64,000 bases of DNA from Climacteris rufus (Eukaryota > Chordata > Aves > Passeriformes > Climacteridae), in contig VZRZ01003109.1 of the NCBI GenBank assembly GCA_013398175.1, forward strand, positions 983,898 to 1,047,897, written 5' to 3'. The position numbers were made by a program, and so were the translations under genes. This document shows, one piece after another, positions 27,001 to 40,100 of the stretch. Position 1 is the stretch's first letter. Every line of letters begins with the position of its first letter. Below the pieces are notes generated by a model. The model had not been told where the DNA came from. It worked only from the letters and a program-made list of their open reading frames with translations, and made no database searches.

Positions 27001-30000
27001 CCTCAGAGACAAAAAAGGAGTGTGGTACAGAAAAACTGTGCTAGTAGTAATTATGATACTTTTCACCAATGAAAAGAAAATAAAGGCTTTCTTCATCAAC
27101 TGTTCCCCTTGCTAGTCCTTTTTGTTTATATGTTTTCCTCTGGCCAGTGGTTTCAGTTTGCTCAGATAACAAAGAAACAGAAGAAGAAAGAAAAGAAGAA
27201 GAAGAAAGAAGCAGACACTTCAGCTTTTTATTAATTCAATTTTTTAAGTGACGAGTCCATAGCATTTTCTGGACTAAGGTGACACACAGTTTAAATTGCG
27301 TGAGCAGTAAAAACACATTAATCTGGACACTGGCAACTCATTTAATTTCAGAGTTGTAAAAAATACTTGAATATCAGAAGTTAGAAAATACTCTTGTGAT
27401 AATTTATTGATTTGAATAGAGATTTCTGCTTCAAAATGGGCATTCCATTAGCCAAAGTACTCATGTGACTGCTAACCAAAGCAAACAGAACAAACTATTT
27501 CAGTATCAGTAAGATGGCTTTCTTTTATTTTGTTCTCTTGTAGTTTTTTTTCAGTTTATTCAATTGACACATGATCACAAAAAGGCCCAAATCCATTAAA
27601 TATAGTTATGTCATCCAAACACCGTGTTGGAAAATCTTGTAACTGTCTGGTACTAAGAACAGTGAAGACAAGAGAAATTTTGCCAGCCTGCCCAGACGTT
27701 TTTCATCTGAATCAGAAAATTTGGTGTCAAGAAGGCCAGCACATGCACAGACAATCTGTATGAATCACCCCCACTGGTGAAGCTGCTTGTGAAGCACAGG
27801 TCGGAGCTGAGCCTGCTCACAATGTGGTCACACAGGCTCTGGCTTGGCTTCACAGTGAGCTCAGCTGCTCCTCCCTCCAAGCTGAGCACCAGTATTTCAA
27901 GCTTGAGAGCAGTTCTGAGCTGTTATTTGTGGACAGGTTGAGTTTATTCACGTAAGGTGGGCCAAGTCACAGCCCAACTGCTAATCAGGTTCCTGATTTT
28001 CACATGGTCAGCCTCTTTTCCATCTATCTCTAGGGGCTGCACTGATGCTCTCTATTGTCTTTCATGCTTCACAGAGGGACATTTTTTAATATGGCCATTA
28101 ACCCAAAGGATGGCCTAAAATTTGTGGTTTTTTGTGAAGCATGAAGAGCAGCAGGGAAGAGCAAAGCACCTATGGTACCTGGGGAAAACCAGCAGGTGGT
28201 GAGAAACCAAATCTTCTATGCACTGAAGTTAAATATCTCAGATAGAGAGAAAGAACAGATGGAGTAAGACAGAAAAGTAGTTCTAATGTTGTACAGGGCT
28301 GAAGTTTAGAAAATAGTGATACAGAATTTAGCAAGGAGCAGTCAGTGTGACTGGAGGTCTTGGGGAAGGACAACATTTTAAATCTGCATCCTCACTCAAA
28401 CAAGATGGTGTATCTTGAAGCCAGTATAATTCTGAATTCCACCTGACACTTCTGCAGTGTAAGATGCTAAGGAGTGCAGGAGTGTATCATACTGGGAAAA
28501 ACTCCCTAAGATCTTGGGATTGTAGCAACATCTGGACTTAAACAAAAAGGATGATTTTCTCTCACCTTGCAACATTTGACATGAATCAGCAATAATGTGT
28601 TACACAAGGAAAAAAAGAAAAGTACATGTTTCAGCCCACACTTTCTCCTCCATATTAATTGTAACAGCCTCCCAAAAGATTTGCTCTTTAAAACTCATAT
28701 TTTCATGCAATTCACCACACACTCTCCATATTGCTCTCACTGCTCTCTTCTTCAAAAGCTTCCTGAACACTTAATAATCTTGACTCTTGACATTTAAGAA
28801 TCTGTTTTGCTTCAGAAAAATGCCAAATCCACCACACTAATCTCCATCTTACCTCACAGTTCCCTCTCCCACTTATGCTCCAGATGGGCCCTGGGAAAGT
28901 TTTCTCTATGATTTTTTTTATTTTTCCCTTTCAACCTTCCCTTTCTAATAGAAAACCAACCAATTTTTATATGAAAATCTCAATTTTTCTCCCAATTTCC
29001 AAGTACCAAACAGTGCCAGATACCATTTCTTAAAACTGCATTTAATTTTCACTGTCACACAGCTATTTCCCAAAGCTGCTGTTCACCTGCTTCTCAACCT
29101 TCTACGTGGTTTTGCTCTCAGGATTTAGAAATCTGGATGCTTTTCCACAATGTCCTCATTATTATCTAAAGTTCTCAGGCACGTTCTGTGGTTCCTCCTC
29201 CAGCAAGTGCTGACAGTGGGAAAAGAGAAAAAGAAAAGGCTAGTGCAGCTATTCCAATCTCCTCCCAGCCCACTTCCCCTAGTGATATTCACACCTTTCT
29301 CTCTTCATAGAGCAGACTTTAAAGTCAGGTGGTTGCTTATCCACAGGTCTGCTCTGTAGAAAATCCTATGGGATACACTGCAATAAGAGTTTTATCTGTT
29401 CTGGGGTCTAGGAAGCTTTCCCTTGCCACACAGGATTTTTGGATCCATTACAAATACAGTTGTGAGAAATATATGTGTGCTCCAGTGACTGAAACTGCTA
29501 GAGGTCAGGCAGAGCTGCCTCCTGAGTTTCAGATAGTAGGAATCAAGACCAGGACAGAATTTTGTATCATTGCCTTTCAAGATGTTTTGGTTTCAATCCA
29601 TGTCTGAATCCAAACTCAGACTTGTTGAATTTCTGTTTTCAAACAATAAATCCCCACGACCCAGTCCATCACTCTTTCAACTTGCACAGTTAATCATGAC
29701 AAAATAATAAGAAGAAAAATGTGGAAAATGCTACCTTCCAAAACTATGAGACATTTAGCTGCCTGCTACTGAAACTAACACCCAATTAGGTTGTTAGTAA
29801 TGCTGAAGTGTTATATTTGTCTACATACACATGCCTACGTGTACATCTAATCCTATATGTTTGTATAAATATAATTGTACATGCAGACACTTTATACAGG
29901 TACAATAAAAATACTCAGCACACTACTCATTTACTGGTTGAAACAGAATATTGAGATGTGCCGGAATCAATAGACAGAGAAGGGTGTGTTTTATATTGAG

Positions 30001-31537
30001 GAAGAATTTGTTCCTCTTTAGTTTCTGTTTCTTGTCGGAGTGGTTATTATTTGTTAGCTTATCTTGATCCTACAAGAAAACAGGTGAAACTTGTGAAAAT
30101 GAATACAAAAAATTATCTGCAAGTTTAAACACCTTTGGTTGCTTGTGCTTTATTGGTCAAGCCAAGTAATCTTTAATTTTGCCAGTATTTGCAGGCCTAA
30201 TTCTATATTCATGTTTTGAAAATAGTATTACAAAAATCAATTCACTGGCTGTGAATATTTCACTTGCATTTTGGTTCTCAGAAGCAGTTAGTCCATGTCC
30301 AGAACTTAATGGACTCCAGTAAGAGCTGGGAAAGGATCAGGTTCCAAATTACCGCTGAAAAACTAAAAACCAAACTAGAAACCAAAAGCACATTGCCAAT
30401 ATTTAATTTTCCAAATCTTCCATTTTAACTACTTTTGTTTTGATAATATTATGGATGAAAAAAACAAATAGTATTTGTGTTTGTACAGACATGCACATGA
30501 TGGGGAAGTGCAAATGATTGTTACCTCATTCATTTTGGAATTGCAGTGAATTACGCAACTGAACTAACTGTATTCAAAATATAAGGAAACTAAAATGAAC
30601 CAAACAAACTCTTTTGGGATACTTTTCCTCTTCATGACCTGGTTTTATAGATACACAGGCAGCATGGTGCTGAAAGAGCTACTGAAGGTTTAGGAAATAT
30701 TCAGCTAAAAAGTTGAAGAAAAATAAGCCAAACACTGCCTTACATTTAACTAATGATGGAGCAGTTGCTAAAAGGTTACCAGGAGATAAGGCTCCATAAA
30801 AGAACACAGCTCTGAACCTATTCTCCTACAGCCTACAAAAATTAGTAAAAGATTCATTATTATCTAGGAAGAAAAAGGCCTTTTATTTTCCCATTCTCCC
30901 TGACACAAAATAAAATAAAAATCCCTGGCTATTGCTAGCTGAAATCTGCCCTCCTGCTGCTGAGAGAGGAGAGTGCCTGTTTCTTGAGATCAGTCTGCTG
31001 TAGGCTATCATCCCTACAGTGTCTATAGGAAAGTCTACATAAAAATAAGTAAAGAGACATAAAAATGAGAAGCCATATTAGTCTGTCTGCATCTGCCCTT
31101 CCCACCAAGCCCTCTCAAATGGAAGAAACTGAAGAACATGGCATACTCTCATTAAATAAAGTTGCAAAGCTCAGGGAATGACTGAAATCTTACTTCTCTT
31201 CCTTGTGTTGCATCTACTGCAGCAGCTTTCTTTGAAGCAAAAAGGCAGAAAATCCAAGCCCAGCTGTTGTCAGTGCTCTTTATGAGTCACTGAGCAGCAG
31301 ATACTAAAAGAGCTGTGTTTCTAAATGAAACACCTGCTGCTGAACCTGAATTTCCAAGACACAGCATTACACACATATAGAAAATCAACTGACCAGGTAT
31401 ATATCACTAATAGCCACTCTTAGGGTAAAAGCAAAGAGAGACTGCCAGCAGGGAACTGTAACCAAAAGCTCTGGAGCCACTACAAAATTTGCAGTAGTCT
31501 AATGGCTCAGAATTTCTTCAAAAAGCAAAAAAAAAAA
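24044..31537. other. Long non-coding stretch with low-complexity tracts
   Basis: A run of 14 T lies at 24140-24153, and an A/G-rich tract of AGAAGAAAGAAA type lies at 27175-27213. Open frames are at most 92 codons with no recognised product. No mobile-element ends were seen. Confidence 0.55.
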
Positions 31538-31587
31538 NNNNNNNNNNNNNNNNNNNNNNNNNNNNNNNNNNNNNNNNNNNNNNNNNN
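31538..31587. other. Assembly gap (50 N)
   Basis: A run of 50 N lies inside poly-A: it is preceded by a run of A and followed by AAAAAAACAAAACAAAAC-type sequence. The missing bases are probably an A-rich simple repeat. Confidence 0.98.
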
Positions 31588-34128
31588 AAAAAAACAAAAC
31601 AAAACAAAAAAAAAAACAAAACCACAATTATTTAATATTATTTTATTGTTAGACAAACACTTTGAAGACCACAGTAACTTTTTCAGCACATATCTGGGTC
31701 TGGTTACCGCCACAACAGATTCAAATTCAGTGATTAGGCAGACATTTCAGAAAAATGCTGCTTCTGGCTGCAAAAGCAGCAGATAGAAGGTCTCCCCCCT
31801 TCTTTATGTACACAGCGGGTTTACGTGATTATCACATAAAACCATTTACTGAACAAATTCAGCCTAAAACCAAATATTTCACTCTTTTTGAAAGAAGGAG
31901 TGTAGAGATTATTTCTGAACTTCAATCAATTTGTTCATCTGACCAACAGTGCAACATTCAACATTTTTATATTAATATTATTGATATTAATTTTTGTATT
32001 ACTTTATTATTAAGCAGTGTAGAAGTCAATACATTTTAGTACCTGGCAGATAAAGAAAATAGCAGAACAAGCACAGCTTTAAGGGACCCAGGTTTAAATC
32101 AGAAGGAATATAAAACTGTGGCCTCTGTTCCACGTACTCTTGAGAGTCCCACTACCCACCCAGTCTCCCTGCTTGCCTGGTGACACAATGGATTGGCACA
32201 TATCCTGGGCAGACTTTTCAGAGTGACTTCTTATTTCAGATGTTCTAAGTCTTTATTGTATTTTTGGTTACAAACGACTATTGCTACCTAGTTCTGGCAG
32301 CTGTGCACATCCAGTATCTCCTGGACAGAAAGTACAGCAAACAACTGACAATGTGTCACTACAGCTGAGGAAACAAGCTTGGCTCAAACAAAACACCCTT
32401 AATCCTCAGAAAGATGGTTCCTTTTGATTAAAGTAGAAGACAGTGCAGTGTCACAGTTAAATCTGCTCACCACCTTGCAATACCATGGGTTAGCTTGCAT
32501 GTCTTTTTTTTTCTCCAAGTATTTTCTTCCCAAAACTTATTCCTCCCATTAATTTCCATTGGTCTCTAATTTTTCCAGTGTATTTTGTAACTATTTACAC
32601 CTGTGTGAGGTATGTGGCAAACAATGCTAAGGTAAGGATCTCTTGGTACAGGAGGTGACTTTCTACATTCACTGTTAGCTCTGGTCCATGTCTATGCCCA
32701 GGGGGTTCATTGTGGGTCCACAAGCTTAAGGAGAACACATATATACTTGTACCCATGCATATATTAATCTGCAAGAAAATGAATAGAAAAAACCCTAAAA
32801 AACTAAAAACTTTCTAAATGTGTCTGACTGAATATAGTGCATTAATTAACCAAGCCCAGATCCCCAGCCAGCATAAGGTGGCATTGTAAAAGTGAGCCTA
32901 GCTGAACGTGCAGAATTTAGAAAACTTGACATATCTTCTCAGCTCTGCACACTGGGAAAACTGCAACACTTATCACATTTGCCTCCTGAGTGGTGCGTTT
33001 CACCTTTTAATGTCACACAATGTAGAAACATATCAGTAATTGCAATATATCTGCACTTATGTTTACACTGTTTGAAACATTTTTCATATGTAATCTGACA
33101 TAATTGCACCAGTTGCTCACAATTATGGTCCCAAAAAAGAGTATGGTTTTCTTCTGGGTTTGTTTTTTGATGTGTTGTTTTTTCAGTTTTGGTATTTTTC
33201 TTTTCAGGTGGAGAGGTGGCAGGATCTTCTGGCAATCTCAAGAGTAAATTAATTTTTCCTTTTCATAACATTTATAAGTACATGTGAGCTTTAATCACAT
33301 TCCTTTCATGCTGTAACTGATGTGTGTTCCTAAAACCTGTACCTGGATTTTTCACTCCATTTACAGCATTAAGCACAAATACAGGGTGAATTTACAGACC
33401 AAAACCATTCCTCATAAGACCAATGTAATGATTCAGATTGAAATATTTTTGTGGGAATATGTCCCTAGTTCTGAGTGCATTGCTAAGCTCATAGTGATTT
33501 CTTTCAGATCGATTTACTGATTCCATGGAAGCAGTCTATATTATTTCATAAATTCGGCTTACAAGCTTTTTTAGCAGGTTTTTATTGTGTTTCCAACTTA
33601 CCCACAGTAACAAAACCCCCGTACTAACATCACCTGAAGTACCAATTAGAGCACTATAAAAGGCCAAAGTACCACAGTGCTCATGGGAGAGTGTTGCTGA
33701 ATAGAAGACTGGTAATTAATGTGTTAACTTGATATAACTGTTCAGCTCTCCTGTGAACCTTGAACTTTGTCTGTCTACTGACTCGTCATTCAAAGAAGTT
33801 ATAATACAGGTTAGGAAGCATACCAGGTCTAGTCTTAATACAATCTGTGATACACTCTTCTCTTAGGGATGTTAGTGTACTAGATCAAAGTGGTCTCTAT
33901 GGTAACCAAACCCAAAAGGCTTATCCAACAGTAACTACAGTCCATTACAGTCAGTGTCTAGAAAGGCACTTACCCTTATAACCAAAAGAAGTTATTTCTG
34001 TGTGGAAACAACTGCAGCAACAAACCTCCCTGTCTCACTGCTGTGCAACTGTGTTCTTCCCTTTAAAAATCACATCCCCTCTACATTTGATAAATTATGA
34101 ATTTCTTTAATTCAACTTAAAAAAACCC
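31588..34128. other. Non-coding stretch after the gap
   Basis: The first 35 bases are A-rich (CAAAA)n-like. The rest has only short open frames (up to 100 codons) and no identifiable repeat or gene. Confidence 0.55.
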
Positions 34129-34186
34129 CATGGAATGATTAACTTGCTAAAACCAAACATGGAACGATTAAATTGCTAAAACCAAA
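34129..34186. repeat. 29-bp tandem duplication, two copies
   Basis: The unit beginning CATGGAATGATTAACTTGCT at 34129-34157 is repeated exactly in register at 34158-34186, with two substitutions (T to C and C to A). A third copy starts with CATA and stops. Confidence 0.85.
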
Positions 34187-37100
34187 CATAAGTTTTCTTT
34201 TCTGCCTCTGTAGGCAGAGAAAAATCAGATGTCATGGATCTGATGTGGAGGCATCTGGAGACACAACAGTTTAAGACCTTTTTCCAACTTTGGCCTCTAA
34301 AATGCCAACATTTTTGAAAGCTAAGAAGAAGGGTTATGTCATATTCATAGGTATGAACATCTATTCAAGTCTTAATTCTTGTAGAATTGCTAAAACAGGA
34401 GGTTAAACTTGCCCTTTTTATTTATATGTTCTAAAGGGAAAAGATTGGAATTTTAAGTGAAGAGACTGGTTTCCACAAGAGGTTGAGTAACTACATTGTC
34501 ATTCTTGTTCAGTTTTTACTCAGAGGATCTCCAGTTACAAGAAGGCACAAGTGACCTGAGATGACTCCTAAGCTCTCAAGCTCAGGCGCATTTCTCCCCA
34601 CACCCCTTTGTGTATCAGCTCCCTCCCTTTGTGCCCTGATTTCCACACTGAAGGCTCCCAAACCCACGGGCTGGGGACAGGTAACTTACAATTGCAGAAA
34701 ATACCAAAAAATTGGTATTTCCTCCCTGTCTATGAGGTGGCTTTTCTCCTGTTAGAAGAGAACTTTGTGAGGTAAAAATTGCATGTACTCTCTTCTCAAG
34801 CCTCCTCTCCTGGGTATATCTAAGTGACTTCTGCTGCTGGAAAAGGGTTTATTTAGTGTAAAGTGTTCTGATACTTCCATGAAAATTCATGGTAAATTCA
34901 ACAGCAGCAGCAAATGCATGCATATTCTGCAAGCCCCACACACTCACAGCTTGAAGTGTGGGCAGATGAGGCTGCAGTGCATTACGTTTCAGACTCTGGG
35001 GGTCTTTCTGGTTGTGACTATTCAGCTTCTGCCAGTGTCTGTTCAAAATAGATTGGACATACTTCAATAATTTGTTGTTTTTCAAACCTGGTCCATACAA
35101 CCCTCTAAATGGTAATGCACTAAGTACCTACCTTGGGCAAGCTTATTACGTTTTTTGTTTTAAGAGTACTCTGGCTCTTTGAAGTAATGATAATAACATC
35201 TTTGACAAATGTAAAGATCCAAAGCAATAATTTTGACAGACATTTCATGAATTCTCTGTTTTCTAACATGGCTTATGGAGTCATTGCACATTGTTAAAAA
35301 GGTGACAGTGCCAATGTGCCATTTTCCAAAGAATTCTGTCAGTTTTAAGGACATATGGGCCTCAGAGTGACTGCATATGTCTGAATGGGAATATGCATCT
35401 TCTCTGTGGCAGCTATAAGAATATCCGATAGATTTTGTTCTCAGTTGTTTAAAAATGTGTACACAAACAGAAGCTCGTAGTGATAAGCTAATTTAAACTT
35501 CTGTTGCAATATTTCTAGGTTTATTTATAATTTTCAAAATGAAGAATTGTGACACCCCAGATCCCTACTGTTGTTTACACACAAGAACCCAACCCTACGA
35601 TTCCACTAGTGATACCTGGATCCTGGGAGTCTCTGACATACCATGGCCCTGATATGTATCAGAAAAAGCCCTCCCACCAGTCTGACACATAAAAAAACTC
35701 CTCTCCTGGTCAGCCATGTCTTCTGTCCTTCAGGGACCTCCTGTGAGAGAGAGATTCAAGAGGACCACTAGAACATTGCCTGTAAAATTTGTGGAAAAGG
35801 AATTTTCTGACACACATTCCTGATACCTTACAATGCTCAGGCTTCTCCTGCACATGAATTTACAACCTGAGAACATGGATAATGGAAAGTAATGATAGAG
35901 CTGCTCGATAGGTCTGCTTTCATTTTAAAATGGATTCTCCTACTCCTGAAAGGGTCTCTTGTTCGGCAGCAAAACTGATTGCTTATTAGTGCTTTCCTGT
36001 GGTGGGCACAGTCAAAAGATCTGTCCAAGAATTGATAGCTTCAATTCCTGTGTATGAAGCACTTGACACGCAGAGCAGTGACTCTGAAGTGGCATTACCT
36101 TTTGTTCAGACATGTTTTCTATGAACAGTCTGAATGCTGTAGACTAACATCTCATCAACCAACTCTATTCTTCATCTTTAGGGAGATTTTTGTAGTTTGC
36201 AGTTGCAAAAGAACTCCAGAAAAAAGTGTCTTTTTGAAACTTTGCATATACAAAAAATTAATGTAAAGAGGGCAACCACACACCAGCTATGTGATGGTAT
36301 ATATCTGACATATATCTCAGTTCAGTATTTACCATTCCAGATCTAGTCACAGATGTAAAATTTCAAATAAAGTGCTGGCTTATCAGAAAGTTTTAGCAAT
36401 AAACTTATCTGAGCAACAACTGTTGTGGATTAAATCTACAAAATTATGAGGTTTTCAATTGTGTACATTGTTTTTACAAGTGACTACAAGTTGGCATGTA
36501 TCTCTGTATTTATGACTTTAGATATGGAAAGCCTATGCCATAGGAAAGAAAATCTGTAGCCTACCTAAACAAGCAGCTGACATGTAGATAACTTTTGTCT
36601 TATTTTGGTCCTGGCTAAGGAGCATAATGAAAAAAATAAGAAAGAGGTGTGGCAGCTTCTGGACACCCATGAAATAGAGAGATGCAACTATTTTCATTAG
36701 AGCTCACAATCTAAGTATTAAGCCTGACAGGGGACTTGAATAAGCTAGCTACAACTCCTGTTATTTGAGTCAAACTATGAATAAAAATATTTGTGTGACT
36801 CAGGAGTTGTCATGGGCTTTCTCGATTTGTCATAATTGGTGCTGTATTTGCAGGGACACCTTCTTCCCTAATATTAATCAGCACACTTGTAGTTTATATA
36901 CCGAGGATCTACTTCACATTATGTGCAACCTTATAAAGTTTATATTTTTTATAGCTTTTCTGATTTTCCTTAAATATCTTGGTCTCTTTCTCAATGTTTC
37001 TCCTAGCTAGGAACTGTGAAGTTACAGTGAATCATGCTGTCAGTAAAACCATAAATTGTTGTAGAAAGATACAACCTCTTTTTGCTAGTTATCAGCCAAG

Positions 37101-40100
37101 GGATGTCCTTTATTTAATGATTATTTAATGATTTTATATACATTATTGTCAGGCTGACTGACAATAACAACGATAAAACAACTAAGAAAAGATAAATAAC
37201 AGGAAACAGAAAATGAAGGAAATAGTACAAACACTATTAGAAGATCCAATGGACCACAGACTAAGAGTGAGGATGACAAATGTGATAACTTGAATACAAA
37301 TGAGTTCCAAATAATTCTTCCTTGTTACTCACACTTGCATTTATCTACTTGATTTGGGTAATTTGCATAACTGGAAGGTAATTTCCTGCTAAAATAAGTG
37401 ATAGAATGCTTTCATTCCAGCGTGTGTATCTCCATGCATGAGCTAGTCTGGAAAAGTCAGAAGTATGATAATGAAGTAACATTTTGAAGTCTATGTACAA
37501 ATAAGGAATATATAAAATAATGGAGAGAAAACAAGTGGGACTGTCTCTTTTCAGGAGTTATCTTCTCTAAGAATTCTTGGTGCATGTCTCTCCAGAAGGC
37601 CCCAATTCGTAAAATACTAAAGACAAAACAAAGCCATGCTTATATTAATCCAACTTTTGAATAAGTTATACAACCAAAACCTGGACCAAGAGGGATTATT
37701 AAATAATCCATGATCAATTTGGTAAGTGATACTTTTTCATTAGGAAAGACAGTTGGAGACAACTTTAGCACAGAGGGCTCAAAGGCCCTGAAAAGACACT
37801 CCACCATGTTTACTAAAGGGGAAAAGACTCAGCTCCAGTCTGACCTACATCATATGGATTTTTACAGTGTGTGAAGACTACAGCCTCTCTTCCGTTAATT
37901 TTCATCAGATTTACCCCTCTTTTAACTGCTGAACTTTGGCATTACTAAACTGGGATCCCTTAGAGATCTATCTCAATTTATGTTCCATACAGAGTCAACT
38001 GCTTCATGCAAGTCTGATGAGAAGAGGACACAGAAACCTACTGTTTCAGAATGAGCAATATAAATTTATGTTTATAACAGCTGAAGCTGCCTAATACTCA
38101 GTTCCAGGGTTTTTTTTCAGGGATTCTGTTTACTGAACATAAATTTTCACAACTAACACTCAATGAAACCTCAGTATGGTTTAATTTCACAAATGTGAGA
38201 GCCACCTCTGGTGGTTCTGATCAGATGTTTTGATGGGCTGTTACCCTTTTGCACAGATTGAAATCCATATTAGTTCATTACCTGTAAATCCTCATTTTTT
38301 AAGGAGTTCCTGAAACAAGTTGCTTATCCTGGGGCCAGTAACTATGGGATACCTCACACCAAACACTAACAAGCAAAATATTAGTTCATGTTAGTGACCC
38401 TCTACAGAGAGATCTTTCAAGGATACCTCAGACCAAAGGCACAGCAATGGGACTACTTCCACCCCTCTAATACAAAGGACCAATAATTTAGCAAGATTAG
38501 TACTAAAGGCTCAAGGAAATTTAAACTGAGGCTGCCCTGAACATTCCTTTACTAGAAATAAATAGTGGCTATAAGTTGCCAGCTGTGGGGCTCTAACTTC
38601 ATCAGCAATAATTGCTTCCTTGGGTGCTTAAAACCATTGAGAACTATTCCGTAGCTAGAGATCCGATCCATAGGCTAGTGATCCAATAGCTGAGCAAACC
38701 ACCCTACTGAAATACACAGATACTGCCTTTGGAGCTTGAAATTAAATCTGGGTTCACTGAAATACAAGTTAATGGTCCAATTGAAATCAAAGGATCTAAC
38801 ATCTTGTATCCTGATTTCATTTGAGATTGAATTTTTCTGTATCAAAAAAAGCTCTAAACCCTTTCACGTAATACTAGTTTTGCTACAATAAACCGTTTTT
38901 CACTGCAAAAACAAACACATTTTTTTCCTTTTAATTCATGGCATCAGTGAAATGGCTTTTGAGCAAAATCAGTATGTATGAAAACAAAGAATCACATGCT
39001 CAGACTTTCATATCTGTAGGCTTGCACAAAACTTCAAAGTCTACAGAATAAATTTAAAATTTTCTAAGGGTTGTGTGATTCTTTAGACCAGGATCCCACA
39101 TTCTGAATATAAGCTCGTAGGTTTACTTCAATTTAACAGAAGAATTTGATGTCAAAATTAAAATAAAAATGAACAAAAAATCCAATTTAAAAAATCAGTT
39201 TAAATCCCTCAAAATATATATTTTTTTCTCTGTAAATTAGTTGAAATGAACAACAATTTAAAGAAGACTAGTTAAACCTGTTATTTTTGTTCAATTGAAG
39301 CTGAACCTATTTCATACATTACATACATTTCTGGTGCCAGTTGAAATAAGTCTTCAATTAAAACATGGTATAGTAATATGAAGTAGCTTCATTTTTGCAG
39401 CTCTGGTTTTCCTGTCAGTTCGTCCATTTTTTCCTATTCCTTATTTTCTCCATGGTAAGAATGATAATTGTTTGGAAGTAGCCATACCATCAGTGAATAT
39501 AATCACTTCCTAGGAGCAAAGGAAACTGAACTGCTGAAGTCATAGTGTAAGTGACATTATTGTGACTTTCTTCTGTCATAACTGTTTTAGTCAGGAATAA
39601 AACCTCTTCTTATCCTAACAGCAGAAAGAAAAAAGATGAAATTATTTTGTCACAAATTAATCTGAAAGTCACTGGAACTTCCCTGTTATAACTTTAGCTG
39701 ATATATGTTACAATCCTTCCAGAAGTTAAATATCTCAGCCTTTCTTACATCTGAAGGCTCAGTTGTGTAATAAAGACTTATCTGCATGATAATAACCATT
39801 AACTACATTCTAGCTTTCACGTAATATCTTAGAAATACTTGAGAGCAATATGGAAAGATTTGAAAAAGAAGGGTTGTCCTAAAGTAACATTAGCATTTAT
39901 ATAAACTAAGGTTTACACTCTTGCATCTGAAAGCTTCTTGGGTATGGAGGCATTCTCTAGTTAGAAAGATTGAGAGTTTAGTTGAAATATTATTTGTTGG
40001 CTGAAGAAAAACTAGATAATAAAATATGATCTCATTATTAGGGATTATTAACTTGCACCTGAAGTTTCCATGTTTCTGTTTTTACGAAAGTACTCGGAAG

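Noticed and set aside
33170..33250. Polypyrimidine tract plus TTTTCAG as a splice acceptor of a small exon
   Set aside because: The following frame reaches a stop within about 15 codons, and such T-rich AG sites are common in this composition.
36765..37010. Hydrophobic open frames with a TTTGCAG acceptor-like site near 36850
   Set aside because: One frame gives a membrane-like segment, but no family match, no donor and no second exon were found.
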